Shown: positions 12,988 through 24,442 of the stretch, piece by piece
Numbering within the stretch: the first letter of the stretch is position 1
How the letters are laid out: each line of letters begins with the position of its first letter
Source of the DNA: Thelonectria olida
Lineage: Eukaryota > Ascomycota > Sordariomycetes > Hypocreales > Nectriaceae
Assembly (NCBI GenBank): GCA_020736575.1
Contig: JAGPYM010000026.1
Coordinates: 496,001-560,000 of the forward strand
Length of the DNA: 64,000 bases
Direction: 5' to 3'
Program-made: the position numbers and the translations under genes
The notes under the pieces: model-generated
Told to the model about the DNA's origin: nothing
What the model saw: the letters and a program-made list of their open reading frames with translations, nothing else
The model's database searches: none

Positions 12988-13439
12988 GGCTCTGCTGAGG
13001 TGAGAGTAGGTAGACACTCGACTGGCTTGATCGCGGGATCATGATCTGGGTAAGTAGGTGGGTAACCTGGTGGCATTGGCTCCCGCTACTGGGCGAGCGA
13101 GGGTGGAGTCACATGACTTGACAGTCTTCATCCTGGAGGCTTTGGTGACAAGACATCTCTTGAAACGATCCAAACCGGTGTTAAGATGGTGCGAATGTGG
13201 GAAGAGCCAACTCAAGAAGCTTCATGTAAGGAGACTCGTCGCAAAGTCTGTTCTACTGCGTTGGGAAGAATCATCATAATTAACCAATAGAGAATACTGC
13301 CGGAGTTCTTGCAATATCGGCGAAGGCCATTTTTAACGCCGACATGATATTCCTTGATGTCTAAGCTACCTACACTACCCTCATCCGACCGCCATTACTT
13401 CCGCTCTACTACACCCAATATCTCGAGCATACCAATCCG
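12988..13439. other. intergenic region, no gene seen
   Basis: About 450 bases upstream of the esterase and downstream of the nucleoside-phosphorylase-like gene. No coding signal noticed. Confidence 0.55.
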
Positions 13440-14716
13440 TCAGTTATGCCAGTTATCAATGTGTCCGATGGATAGCGCGTTGATGCTGCTGTTTACAATG
13501 TTGCTAAAGACGGCACCTCCCTGTCGTGTTTCGGTTCCTCGGTCCTCGCCAGCATTACCGCTGCTACCATCTTCTTTGATATGAGAGACCATCCTTGACA
13601 TCGTGGAAAGCTTGACTCACCATTACATGTACCAGGCCCTTTGTCATTCGGAGTGTAAGCCTTCAGAATCGCCTTGGCTGCCGAGGCCGCCGTCGCTGCC
13701 GCGTAGTTCTGCCACGCCTTGGTTTTGTGGCAATCGGCGTAATCACAAACCCCCTTCACAATAATGCATGGAATTTCGTCCCAGACCCCGGCTCCCTCCA
13801 TCTCGATGGCGATGACCTTCGCCTCCCTCTGTAGTGCGTCACGGAACGCAGCCGATTTGACGACGGTGTTCCCGCTGGCGATTCGTCCCACATGCAACTC
13901 CAAATCGACGCTGTCGGCCTCACGTCGCCCGAGTCGTTGTCTCGTGACCAGCTCTTTGCTATCACATCTGAGCCGTTCGCACGACAAGCTGGCTGCTTCG
14001 CTGCAAACCGGATCCGTGTCCTGGAAACATTTGCTGCAGACGCAAGTCTCGGATCCGTGATGCTTGTGGCGATAGCTCGGCTTAAATAGCTTGTCCTGGG
14101 CCGCTCCGGGATACCGATAACTGGTGTCGCCGCTTTCTTCAGCGGCCTTGTCTTGGAGTTGTTTGAGGAAAGAAGCAATTCCCCGCTTGAGGCGGTGGCG
14201 ATGTAGCTTAGTCTCAAACTTGGCGGTCAGGTTTCTGATGTCTTTGTTGGCGCGCCCGAAGCTTTCGTCGATGGTGCTCTTGGGCATGAACTTGTCTGGA
14301 TATTGCCTGCCAAAGTCATATTGGACGATAGTCTTGCTAATGACCACATCACCCAACAAGACCTCGCGCTCGTCTGGCAGGAAAGGCATACCGCCGCATA
14401 CTCCAACAAGGAGGGCAAGTCGCAGGCGGCAGTAGCTTGACTTCATATTAGCGGCCAGGCTGGCCGCAGAAACTGTGCCCATCCCTGACAAGAGAGCCAG
14501 GACGACATGGTGCTTGCCAATACGTCCCGTTGTATATGTGTTGTTGTCTCCTTTGGCTCGCCCGTATGGGTCGCCATCTTCGTCCCAGAACAAATCAAAG
14601 GTATAAGCAACAGCGTCGAACTCGGTCGGCAGGGCGCAGATGATTCCGATCTCAAAGTCGTCACGGCAGGTGGGCCGCCCGAGAGGTGGCTCAGGGGACA
14701 TGTTCGGAATAGGCAA
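13440..14716 (-). CDS. PNP_UDP-fold (nucleoside phosphorylase-like) protein with C-terminal amyloid-type motif
   Basis: Exons 14716-13621 and 13573-13440 (47-base intron, GTGAGT...AAG) give 409 residues. Residues 20-370 are a nucleoside phosphorylase-like domain: FEIGIICALPTEFDAV, the glycine-rich LVGVCGGMP, DVVISKTIVQYDFG, VIAIEMEGAGVWDEIPCIIVKGVCDYAD. A Cys/His-rich insert (CVCSKCFQDTDPVC) is typical of the fungal versions, which are common effector domains of STAND/NLR proteins. Splicing replaces the tail with a new one ending in SNIVNSSINALSIGHIDNW and then HN. That tail matches the N-terminus of the divergent NB-ARC gene 895 bases away. The domain is expected to bind or cleave purine nucleosides or nucleotides. 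Inference: this is the effector fired by the neighbouring receptor. Confidence 0.87.
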
Positions 14717-15610
14717 AGGAGGATAGCCAAACTCTGTACTCGGACCAAAACAGCCCGTATGTTCGACAGATGGGTGCTACGTACAGGTTGTCAGCATTGG
14801 GAGCCTTTTCGGTTCAGTCGCTCAAGAGATGGAGCCGCCTTGCAGAGGACGTACTTTGCATTTAAGGTGAAAGGTGCGGCATGCATTCCACAGTCGTACT
14901 CAGGAGCAAGTTGGTAAGCCACGACATGGGATAGTTGCATTATCAGCCTTCTTGCTGTGCTTACTGCTTCGTATTGCAAATTGCACCATCAAGTTTAACC
15001 AGCGGCACGAACATGGGTGCAGTGCCGGACCAGGGTCCCTGGACATCTCATGACCTTCCACAACCAACCCCTTTCTAGCTAGTTATACCTGAGGGACAGG
15101 ATTGCTAAAACAGAGGCATCCAGCCAGTCATCGCAAATCGGATGTCGTAGGGCTGACAACGGGGGGTCGGTCCGTTGAAGGGTGAGTCAATTTCCGCCAG
15201 GGGTTGGAGGCTGAGCTATTCGCAACAGCGCTCCATTGAAAGCCAGGATCTGTTTCGTATGGCCTGCCCGCTCTGAAGTTTAGTTGGCTGTTTGAACGCC
15301 CTGTTTGTCTAGATAGATTGGCCCGTGAAAGTAAAGCCTGAGGGCAAAACTGTCGCGGGGCGACGTGCCCACCAGTGTCATTATTGGCGCAGCTTGGCTG
15401 CCCGGGTTCTTTGTCTCTCAGGCGTGGCTTTGAGACTATGAGACTTAGTGTACAAGGCTGCCGCATCCAGACAAGTCTGCTGGGAGCAAGAATATGTATT
15501 AGCTGGCGGCACATCCTCAACCAGATGAGCCATTCATGTGAGACATGTTTCCTTTCAACTTTATTCAAATCATTCGCTGCAGACCACTCACTCTCTTTTC
15601 ACCTTCCATC
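14717..15610. promoter_or_regulatory. shared divergent promoter region of the PNP_UDP and NLR genes
   Basis: About 890 bases between the two divergent start codons. No gene of its own was recognised. The arrangement would allow joint expression of effector and receptor. No specific operator was identified. Confidence 0.5.
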
Positions 15611-18348
15611 ATGGCGTTTGCCCCGAGCTTGAAGAACATCAAGGAGAGCATTATCAACATAACCAAAATCGAAAATGCCAATAATCACTACGAGAATCGA
15701 AGTCCACAAGCAAAACTTGTTTCAAATGTGCCCTTCACTGTCGATAAGGGCTTTGTGGGACGTGCCCATGTTTCGAAATGGCTACGAGCACAGCTCGATG
15801 AACAAGGAGGACGGGCTGCACTCGTCGGGCTTGGAGGGATGGGGTAATTAACGTATTCCTGTAAAGTTGTTTGCTTTCTATCCGTGACTGACGGAACGAC
15901 AGAAAAACACAAACAGCAGCCCACTACGTCCATCAACTCCGACAACGATCGCCAGAGACCTCTGTCTTCTGGGTCCACGCCAGCTCCAAACTCGGGTTTC
16001 TGGACGATTATCGTTGCATGGCAGATTCCCTCCTACGCCATCGCCAGGCTTCAGATCTTTCAGAGGCCGATGTCCTCAAGTTGGTATACGACCATTTGCG
16101 TAATCCTGAGAACGGAAAGTGGCTGTTGGTCCTAGACAACGCCAATGAAATGGCTGTGTTTGAAACGGAAATCCCAGTTGGCAAGAACACGACGGAGACG
16201 CGACCACTCTCGTATTTTATACCACTGAGTAGCCACGGATCCCTCTTGATCACAACTCGCACCAAGCAGGTGGCGACAGGCTTGCTAAGAGATCAAGACG
16301 AGGCTCTCGAGCTCGTGGGTATGGAGCAATCCGAGGCGTTGCAACTACTGCGAACCAAGCTGCGTGGCCACCCTTGCGATCCTCACGACGCCGTCGAACT
16401 GCTCCGCATCTTGGATCACATACCTCTGGCTATCGCGCAGGCGGCTGCATACATCAAACAACGATCTCCTCGGGTCTCGCTGTCTGATTACATCCGCGAC
16501 TTTCACAAGTCCAAGAACAGCAAGTCGAATCTCCTACAGCAACCGTTTGGGAACAGCTTGGAACGAGACGGGACCTCCAATTCCATCTTTACAACCTGGC
16601 AGATTACGTTCAATACCATTCGGCGAGAAATGCCCTCCGTCGCCGATTTATTGATCTTGATCGGCTTCTTCAACCCAGAGAAGATCCCAGACTGGCTGCT
16701 CCGTGCTTGCTATTGCGCTTACAGACGCCAAAATGGGATGGATTCCATTCCCGGCACCAATTCCCGCGTGAGGGAGGAGGAAGAGAAGAACCAGCGGGGT
16801 ATCAAGGCTTGTTGCGTCGACGATTCCTGCGAGGAGGCGTTCGAGAATGACCTGAATTCGCTGCGAAACTACTCCCTCGTCACCGCCACGTCACAGGACA
16901 GCCTCCTCAAGATACACGCCCTTGTTCAATCGTGCACGCAAGTCTGGTACCTGTCTCTAGAGGACAACAACCGAAGGAAGAATGCATTTCGCACCACACT
17001 CTCCTGCAAGTTTCCCATGTACGACATCAAGAACTGGGAACATTGTCGCTTAATTTACTCTCATGTCATCCCTCTTCTTGATGACGACCCCCAGGAAAAG
17101 GCACATGCCAGCGACTTGATCAAGCTATTGCAAAAAACCGCCGAATACAATAGGAGGATGGGCCTATTAGACAGTGCAACTGAGCAGCTGCGAAAGGCTC
17201 TCTCGATTTCTGAGCGACATTTTAGCTCACTTCCTATCGTGGCCATGGCATGTAAGCGCCGTCTTGCACCAGTCCTGAGAGAGCGAAGCAGCTTGGTTGA
17301 GGCTGAAGTCCTATATCTTGAGCTGGTCGACTTTGACCACATGCTCCATCAGACAAACCACCTCGACATCATCCGCTCTTCGTGCGGCCTGGCGCAAACA
17401 CTGCATGACCTCAACAGGACTAAGCAAGCAGAACACCTCTTGTTGCGTACTCTTGCTTGCTTAAGGCGCCTTGGAGAAGATGAGTCGTGTCGTGCCGAGG
17501 AGGTCACAATTCTCGATTTGCTTTCTGCGATTTTAGAAACCCAGGGGAGGTTAGAAGAGGCTGAAGCAATAGCATGGGAGGCTCTAGAGCTCAGCACAGC
17601 AGTCTTTGGTAAGAAGCACGAGTTCACTATCAAAGTCCTCGGGCGATGTGGCCGGTGGCTGTTTTCCCAGGGGAATAATGAGAAGGGTAAAGAAGTTTGT
17701 GAGAATGCGGTAGCTTTGAGAACTGAAACACTCGGATCGCATCACGTTCTCACGCACGAGAGCGTCCAAGATCTAGCCCATGCTTATCTTCACGAGAACA
17801 AGACTCAGGAGGCAGCGGACCTTTATCGACAAGTACTGGAGAGCCAGATAACTCAAATTGGAGAGGGTAGCTCTTTCACGGCTCGCACGGCAGCAAAGCT
17901 AGCGTCGACTTTGGCTATTCAAGGTCGCTTTCAGGATTCAGAGGAGCTGCATCGACGGTTCCTTGGTGTTGCAGAGAGAGCTCTAGGGAAGGACAGCCCA
18001 GAAGCCATTGAGCAGGCCCAAGGCTTAAGCTACGCGTTACATATGCAGAAGAAGTTTGATGAGGCGAAACCGGTGGTTCAAAGTGTTTTGGAAATACTGA
18101 CTAGAGCTTTAGGCGATAGCCATTACGAAACAGTTTGGTGGAAGTTGAGGTACGGGACGCTACTATTTGCAATGGGTGAAAGGGAAGAGTGGCTCAAACT
18201 CCACGCGCAGATGGAGGAGAAGTTGGCCAAGGGGTCGGTATTGTTTCCAGATGGGGAGGATCAAGGCCCGTTCTGGAATGATGTAAACGAAACCAAGCTG
18301 GTGTACAAGAGGTTCATAGAGCTGATGACAGGCAAGGGGAAATTTTAG
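15611..18348 (+). CDS. NB-ARC/TPR NOD-like receptor (STAND) with N-terminal amyloid-type motif
   Basis: Exons 15611-15843 and 15903-18348 give 892 residues. The intron (15844-15902) splits the Walker A codon; splicing yields GLGGMGKT at residues 73-80. Order: a short motif at residues 8-26 (KNIKESIINITKIENANNH), a linker, NB-ARC ATPase (FVGR near 55, Walker B LLVLDNAN near 155), a winged-helix region, and TPR-type repeats from about 490 to 870 with a spacing near 42 residues (LLDSATEQLRKAL, GRLEEAEAIAWEALEL, GRFQDSEELHRRFL). Such receptors oligomerise on ligand binding and switch on a downstream effector in self/non-self recognition. The effector domain is absent from this protein; only the short motif precedes NB-ARC, as in receptors that act through a separate effector. 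A second in-frame ATG at 15545 would add 22 residues. Confidence 0.93.
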
Positions 18349-18423
18349 GGTCCTTGAATTGCAATAACGTGTTATTAAAAGACTGAGCCTGTAAACTGAC
18401 TACGCACATTGGCGCGAACTCCT

Positions 18424-18996
18424 TCAACCTCCTAGCTCCTTCGCCATATCTCTCATGCGGTCCTTCAACCCCTCGTCAAGGTTCTCGTTAGTTTCGGTTT
18501 TCCTCGCCTGATCCCTTACCAGCTCTCGCGTGATCTCCCACGGGATTTCCCAAGTGCCCTGGGCATCTGACCGCAATAAGATACCCCAATCATCATGTTC
18601 GGCAGGCGGAGATGGGTCATCTTCGCCTATAGAACACCTAATGAAGAGCGGCGGCAGACGCCCCGGCCTGTAGCGGGGTATCCAGAGGATCTGGATTTCC
18701 TGGTGAGCTCCCGCGGCGTTTTGGTGTTGGATGATGACGGCACGTATGTCTGGCTTTTGGAGTCCATCTGGGCCTGTGTTGGAGGAGTAAATAGATTGGC
18801 GCACCCAAAAATAGATCTCCGCCTCAATCGAGAGACGGAGTTCTGCCAATCCCTTTTCGAGTTCCTCTGAGCTTTTAAAAACGAGGATAGGTTGCTGCAT
18901 CCCGGACTGGGCCACCGTCATGCCCAGTTCCGCGTGGCCCTTTTCCGCCATCCAGGACAGGAGCATCGGGTCCATGTCAGAGGAAGAACAATACAT
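18424..18996 (-). CDS. hypothetical protein, 190 residues
   Basis: Single exon with a well-formed reading frame. I do not recognise the family. The product is soluble, without signal peptide or membrane segment. Residues 40-90 look helical (SSEELEKGLAELRLSIEAEIYFW), the middle is proline-rich (LPPLFIRCS, DPSPPAEHDD), and the C-terminus is a charged helix rich in Glu, Arg and Lys. An alternative start is the ATG eight codons in. It lies tail-to-tail with the NLR gene, 75 bases away; no functional link is evident. Confidence 0.55.
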   Translation of the reverse strand: MYCSSSDMDPMLLSWMAEKGHAELGMTVAQSGMQQPILVFKSSEELEKGLAELRLSIEAEIYFWVRQSIYSSNTGPDGLQKPDIRAVIIQHQNAAGAHQEIQILWIPRYRPGRLPPLFIRCSIGEDDPSPPAEHDDWGILLRSDAQGTWEIPWEITRELVRDQARKTETNENLDEGLKDRMRDMAKELGG

Positions 18997-19657
18997 CCTG
19001 GTGGAGTGTCTGTGTGAATTTTCTGTAAATTGTGTTGGGTATTTGAATGTGATTGAATGTTGTTGTCGTTGTTGCTGTTGTTGTTGTTCGATGGTGACAA
19101 AATCAGTTGATTGCGACGGGCATGATGACGAGCTTTATACATTTACGGAAGAAAAGACTGCCTCAGTTGAGATCACCAGGGTTGCATCCATGCGTTCGAG
19201 CTTTGTTCTGTACTTGGTGGTTCATGAAAGAGCGTGTATTGATGAACACCACGGAATTGGAACAAAGAAGGCTGTGTAAGGCAACTCAGTGTGCGTTGGG
19301 CGTTTTTCATAACGTTGCTTGGGTTGGGGCTGTTCTTTGTTGCTGGGGGGCAAGTTGGTGGCACTACGACGAGTTGCGTTGAATTGAGATCCGTTTCCTT
19401 AGAATAATAAGCCATAGTCAGAATGCAACTAGGCCGCACAATAGTTGAACACTCAAAGAGCGGAGAGCTTTGTGGAACGTGAGAGGAGATGGAAATCCAT
19501 CAGTATCTTCAACTTCAGTACGCATTACAGACTCAAAGCCATGTGACTTTAGAATATATCTAGCTAGTTCCAAGCCTGTTGCTGCCGACTATCAACCTCC
19601 AGAGAGTTAAACTATGCGAGCGCTGAAGCCGGCCATCGACATGATAATCTCCTTTGT
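18997..19657. other. intergenic region with a short GTT microsatellite
   Basis: About 660 bases between two minus-strand genes. The only structure noticed is the GTT-rich tract at 19059-19089. Short frames on the plus strand are not convincing. Confidence 0.55.
19059..19089. repeat. imperfect (GTT)n microsatellite
   Basis: A run of GTT triplets interrupted by single GTC and GCT units, in the 5' flank of the 190-residue hypothetical gene. CAA/GTT tracts are common in fungal leaders; no function is claimed. Confidence 0.8.
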
Positions 19658-21577
19658 TCACGCTCGGTGAGCCACCTCAACAAGAGACACCTCAGCCTGT
19701 CCGGATTTCTGGTGGCTCAGTATCTCCTGCACATCCTGGCGAACCTTCTCCTCCTCGGTAGGATAGGCACGCTTGAACATGGTCCACAGAGAGTGCGAGA
19801 ACAGGTCGTCCATGGACTCGATACTGCGGCCCTTGAGCTCAGGCAGACAGAAGTAAACAAAGACGACGCCAATGTAGGTGACAACGGCGAAGAACAAAAA
19901 GGTGCCGTACTTCATCTTAGTCAACATGTGCGGGGTTGCTTTGGTGATGCCGTAGTCCACAATCCAGTTCGTGAAGAGACAGCAAGCCATGCAGAAGGAT
20001 CGGATGCGAGCAGGGAAGATCTCAGCGGCCACGACGTACGGCGCGACAGAGTGGCCGAAGGACCAGCCGAATGCGTACAGATAGACGGCGATGATGCCGA
20101 CCACGCCTCCACCCGTCGTGCCTGCGCCAGCCTCGGGGTTCGCAAAGCGGATGTACAGGCCGATGTAGAGCATGGCTGTCGCCTGAATGGTGGCGCCGAC
20201 CATGAGCGGCAGGCGACGGCCGACGCGGTCGACAATGACGGTCACGTAGATGATTGTCGTGAGCAGTTTGATGATGCCATACACACCCGTGGTGAGCAGA
20301 GCGCTCGAGCCCTTGGGCACGCCAATCATGGAGAAGATCTCGGGCCCAAAGTAGTTGAGCGAGTCGGTTCCCGTGAGCTTGTGGAATATGAAGAGCATGA
20401 ATGCCAGGAAAAGACGTCGGCGGTTGCTGGCATTGGTAGCGATCTCGCGGACAACGGTGATGTAGCTGAAGCCTGGCGAATGTTAGTCGCCCGTCGAAGC
20501 CTTCGTATTCATCTGGTGCTTACCTTTGATCTCGCTTTGCTCGAGCTCGGCTTGAGCAGTGATTTCCATGTACTCTCGCTGCACATATGGATGGTCGGAT
20601 GGCAAGCCTCGGAGCTTACACAGGTTCTTCAGACCCTGCTCATTCTTTCCCTTGGAAATGAGAGCACGTGGGGTTTCAATAACAACTATGCCACAGATAT
20701 GTCAGCTTCCACCTTGGACCTCGGCAATGGCGTGGGATAGGTTCTTACACCAAATCAGGACAAACAGGAAGAAACCTGGAATAAGCTGGATACCGAGACC
20801 TAGTTGCCACGATAGGTTGTTGTCGGGGTCCTGGTTTGGCCACCGGCTGACAGCATAGTTGACCCAAAAGGCAATAGCCAAGGCGAGGATGATCATCAGA
20901 TTATACGAAGTCGTGAGCGAACCTCGAATCGACCGGGGAGAGTTTTCGGCGAGGTACTGAGGAGCAAGCTGCATGATTGAAAGTCAGACACGTTTTCAAG
21001 CGAACGTGTTTCTTTCAGGAGCCTGCTTACCATGGACGTCGCTCCGATCGACATGCCAGCCAGAAGTCGCCCCGCATAGAGAACGTCGAGGTTGGGAACT
21101 TCCTGCAGAGAGCATCCAACCAGGAAAAGGGCCGCCATAGCAGTGACGGAATATTTTCGACCGAGGAAATCGGCCAAGGGGGCGGCCAGGAGCGCGCCTG
21201 CGGAACCGCCTGCAGCGACTGTGATTTGTGTCAATATCACACTGTAAAACAATGTCAAGGTTTTCGAAGTGTTTGCTTACGCATAGCTGCAATGTTCCCC
21301 TCTATTGTCATGATTAGCTGTGTGAATGGAGCCTGGTGCAAAGCGTGTCCGGCTACTCACCTCGACTGTCGGCCTCCTTGGTACTGAGCCCTTCTATCCC
21401 AAAGGCACGTCGAAACGCAGGGAATGTCATCACTCCGCCGATGTTCCCTTGATCGAAGCCGTATGAGCACCCAGCGAGGGCAATAGTGATGCTCAACAAG
21501 AGAAGGTTCCTGTTGAAGATCTCCTTGGGGTCCGTCTTCCATTCGGGAGAAGCCCAGAGTGAAGTGCCGCCACCCAT
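19658..21577 (-). CDS. MFS sugar transporter (hexose/quinate-type)
   Basis: Six exons on the minus strand: 21577-21361, 21301-21281, 21218-21031, 20968-20749, 20685-20524 and 20472-19658, 540 residues. The 21-base second exon is supported by phase on both sides. Sugar-porter signatures: GFDQGNIGGV in helix 1, PLADFLGRK in loop 2-3, AGRLLAGMSIGATS, APQYLAENSPRSIRG in helices 4-5, ETPRALISKGK before the central loop (variant of PESPR), DRVGRR in loop 8-9, VVAAEIFPARIRS, and PELKGRS at the end of helix 12. It would carry a sugar or polyol by proton symport at the plasma membrane. It is divergent from the BNR-repeat gene at 22174 with about 600 bases between starts, so the two may act on one carbohydrate source. 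Confidence 0.92.
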
Positions 21578-22173
21578 GATTGCGTGATGTTGCCAAAGAC
21601 TTGGTGAGATTCAAAGAAGGGAAAGAGATGATAGGATCGAGGCGGCTTGAATCTTTCGAATACGAAAACCAACACAGGGCCTTCATATATCACAACTCGA
21701 CTCAGCCAACAATGGCCATGACCTCCAACCCCATGGGGTTGCACCCAGCTACTTGGTGGGTCTACTGGGTTCCCCGCACTCGGGCCAAAGTCCATTCGTA
21801 CATAGTTGCAACGCTTGGGTGCGGTGCTGCCGTTTGCCCCAGGTTCTGAGTTCAGCATCGTTCGTTTGCCCTCAAAGCTAAGGTTGAAAAGGGAAATACG
21901 GACACAAGTCCTAGCTCGCGTACGATTCAGGGTCTTCATGCGGAGTTTGGGGAATGATCATCGGTCTCGCGTGACGGTGAGAGGATACACGGATCCGACT
22001 CACAGACGCTGCGGGGAAGACGCCGCGGCCGAGAGACGAACTGGGTTCCCAGGAGTGCAAGGAAGTCAGTAATAAACCAGGCAGCGGGCCTTATGCTTGA
22101 TCTTGATTAGCGGTCGTAACCACCTATTGTGTCTGGTCACATCTTGCCGTCGAGTCTATCAAGCACTCTCAAT
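21578..22173. promoter_or_regulatory. shared divergent promoter region (sugar transporter / BNR protein)
   Basis: About 600 bases between divergent starts. A CCCCATGGGG palindrome lies near 21730. No operator is assigned. Confidence 0.45.
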
Positions 22174-23319
22174 ATGGGCCACTCTTCCCTTCACAGCGCT
22201 GCCCTTCCAGCAGCTACAATCCAATCCCACGCCTCCAACCTGCTTCTGTTACCAGACGGGACTCTCCTCTGCGCCTGGTTCGGCGGCTCTCAAGAAGGCC
22301 TTCCAGACATTAGCATCTGGCTATCTCGTCAAGAGACTGGGTCCGATTCCTGGTCGGCACCCGCAAAGATCTCCTCGGAAGCAAACCGAAGTTGTCAAAA
22401 CCCTGTCTTGTTCCGAGCACCCAAGACGGGACATGTCTGGCTATTCCACACGTCGCAAGATGCCGGTAACCAGGACGGCGCCGTGGTCATGGCTCGAACC
22501 TCGAGTGATGGCGGACGGACCTGGTCTGAGCCACGCTATCCGCTGAAGGGTGAGACTGGCACGTTTGTTCGACAGCCTCTTATCGTCCTCAAGGATGGCT
22601 CATGGGTGCTTCCTATCTTTCGTTGTCGGTCCGCGCCGGGACAAAGATGGGTTGGCAATGACGATATTTCCGTCGTTTTCGTCTCTCAAGACGACGGCGA
22701 AACGTGGACAGAAAAGCCCGTTCCCGAGAGCGTCGGTGCTGTACATATGAACATAGTCTCTCCCAAATCTGAAGGGAAAGACTATATTTCGTTCTTTCGC
22801 AGTCGTTGGGCCGACTCGGTCTATCGATCTACTTCGTCTGATGGTCTCAACTGGACGCCTCCTGCGCCTACAACGCTGCCCAATCCGAACAGCGGCATCT
22901 GCGCCAGCCGCCTTCCCTCTGGCAGTCTCGTTATTGTTTTTAACCGATCCGCTTACGAGTCGCATCTTGACAAGCGCGAAGGCTTGTACGACGACATCAC
23001 ACCTGAAGACGACACACGGCCCAACCAGGAGTCAGTCAATGGCAGGACTGCCATTTGGGGCACTCCACGAAAAGCATTGACGGTGGGAATCTCTGATGAC
23101 GATGGTTTGACATGGAAGGAACGGTTGCTAGAAGAAGGGGATGGGTTCTGCATGACGAATAACTCGATGGACAAGACGAACAGGGAGTTGAGTTACCCGA
23201 GCGTTGAGGTGGAGGAGAGAGGCTCTGAGGCTATTACGCACATTGCTTTCACATTCCATCGACAGCATATCAAGTATGTGAGGATTGAGAACATTGAGCT
23301 GTGGGTGGCAGATGCGTAG
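22174..23319 (+). CDS. BNR/Asp-box repeat protein, sialidase-like propeller
   Basis: Single exon, 381 residues from the first ATG. Four Asp-box motifs are visible: SSDGGRTW, SQDDGETW, the variant SSDGLNW and SDDDGLTW, spaced as in six-bladed propellers of the sialidase superfamily. The start region (LLLLPDGTLLCAWFGGSQEG, PDISIWLSR) is the typical first blade. There is no signal peptide, so the protein is probably intracellular. Family members include exo-sialidases and many uncharacterised hydrolases. A canonical arginine triad was not checked, so sialidase activity is not claimed. The divergent sugar transporter suggests import followed by intracellular hydrolysis. Confidence 0.85.
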   Translation: MGHSSLHSAALPAATIQSHASNLLLLPDGTLLCAWFGGSQEGLPDISIWLSRQETGSDSWSAPAKISSEANRSCQNPVLFRAPKTGHVWLFHTSQDAGNQDGAVVMARTSSDGGRTWSEPRYPLKGETGTFVRQPLIVLKDGSWVLPIFRCRSAPGQRWVGNDDISVVFVSQDDGETWTEKPVPESVGAVHMNIVSPKSEGKDYISFFRSRWADSVYRSTSSDGLNWTPPAPTTLPNPNSGICASRLPSGSLVIVFNRSAYESHLDKREGLYDDITPEDDTRPNQESVNGRTAIWGTPRKALTVGISDDDGLTWKERLLEEGDGFCMTNNSMDKTNRELSYPSVEVEERGSEAITHIAFTFHRQHIKYVRIENIELWVADA

Positions 23320-24442
23320 GGTACAATATGGTGGAAGGCGAATAGTTATGAATGGTCGTCAAGATTAATGTAACTCAACTACGAGCTCGAAAAGACTATT
23401 CTCGTCAAATCCCTAACCAACGGCCAACACCTAAGTCCATGTTCCAAGGCCTAGACCTATTCATAGGTACCTAGGTAACCCGAATCCTATCCTTAACTTC
23501 AACCCATATAACAATGGAACCTGAACCTTGAATAACGTAAGTTCTTCATACTGAGTCTCAAATAACCTTAATCCTAGCTGATTGAGCTTCCATTGTTTAA
23601 TTATTACTGTAAAGGTGAAAAAGGGAGAGAAACTACGGATCAGGCCTTGTTTGGCTGCGTCCCTCGTATGAGATTGCGACGCAGAGCAGTTCCGATATGC
23701 ATCTGGTGGATTTTGGCGTGTGGTCGTTTGCCCGTTTAAGCAATGAACAAGATGCTCATTCCATCGACGCCTAAGTTACAGCCCGAGGCAAGATGGCAAG
23801 ATGATCAATTCAGCACGAACACAACGCATTGGCCATGCACAATGTCTCGTACGCGAAAAGGGCCGAATGTGCGAAAGAATCGCCCTGGAATTGAGATGCT
23901 CAGTTCGGCCATCCCGGCCGGGCTGTTCGTGAAGTCGAGCCGGCGCGCTCGGCCGATGTGGGGGAAGGGGTCCGTCACTCTTGACGAGCAGGGACATGGA
24001 GAGGTTGGAAAAGACGTAATGGATCTGGACCAAACGTTAGTAATCTCTTCATTGACTGGAATCGTTGTTTTGTGCGGAGCCATCATGTCGCATTTAGTAA
24101 AGCGAGAACAGCATCAAGAAGTATATGACCGTTGGGTGCAATGCCTAACTACACATCATCTCATCACAGAGGTAGCTCTCCTCCAGACCAAGTAACTCGA
24201 GACAACAAGATGTACATGTTGAGAGTGGTGTATTAAAGACGCCTGGGCAGCTTTCAATTACTTCTTCTAAAAAAACAAGCGCGCGAAGCAACAACATCAT
24301 ACTAGATAACTGTGGGTGGGTATCGATATCATCAGAGACGTGGGCGCCTGCTCCTTCGTTTCCCATCTCGGTACATTAGAATGGAACTTTTTATCATCCT
24401 CCAGATTGTATGCATATGAAATCATTTCACTCGTGTCCGACA
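23320..24442. other. intergenic region, no convincing gene
   Basis: About 1.1 kb. It includes an AT-rich stretch with short CCTAGGT/ACCTAGGT-like words at 23440-23480. A plus-strand frame of 150 codons at 23743-24195 is present but resembles nothing and has overlapping frames on the other strand. Confidence 0.5.

Noticed and set aside
19667..20740. 357-codon open frame on the + strand
   Set aside because: It lies antisense to exons 5 and 6 of the sugar transporter, whose splicing and motifs are convincing; the + frame has no family resemblance.
23743..24195. 150-codon frame between the BNR and coiled-coil genes
   Set aside because: No recognisable motif, overlapping frames on the other strand, and no splice partners.
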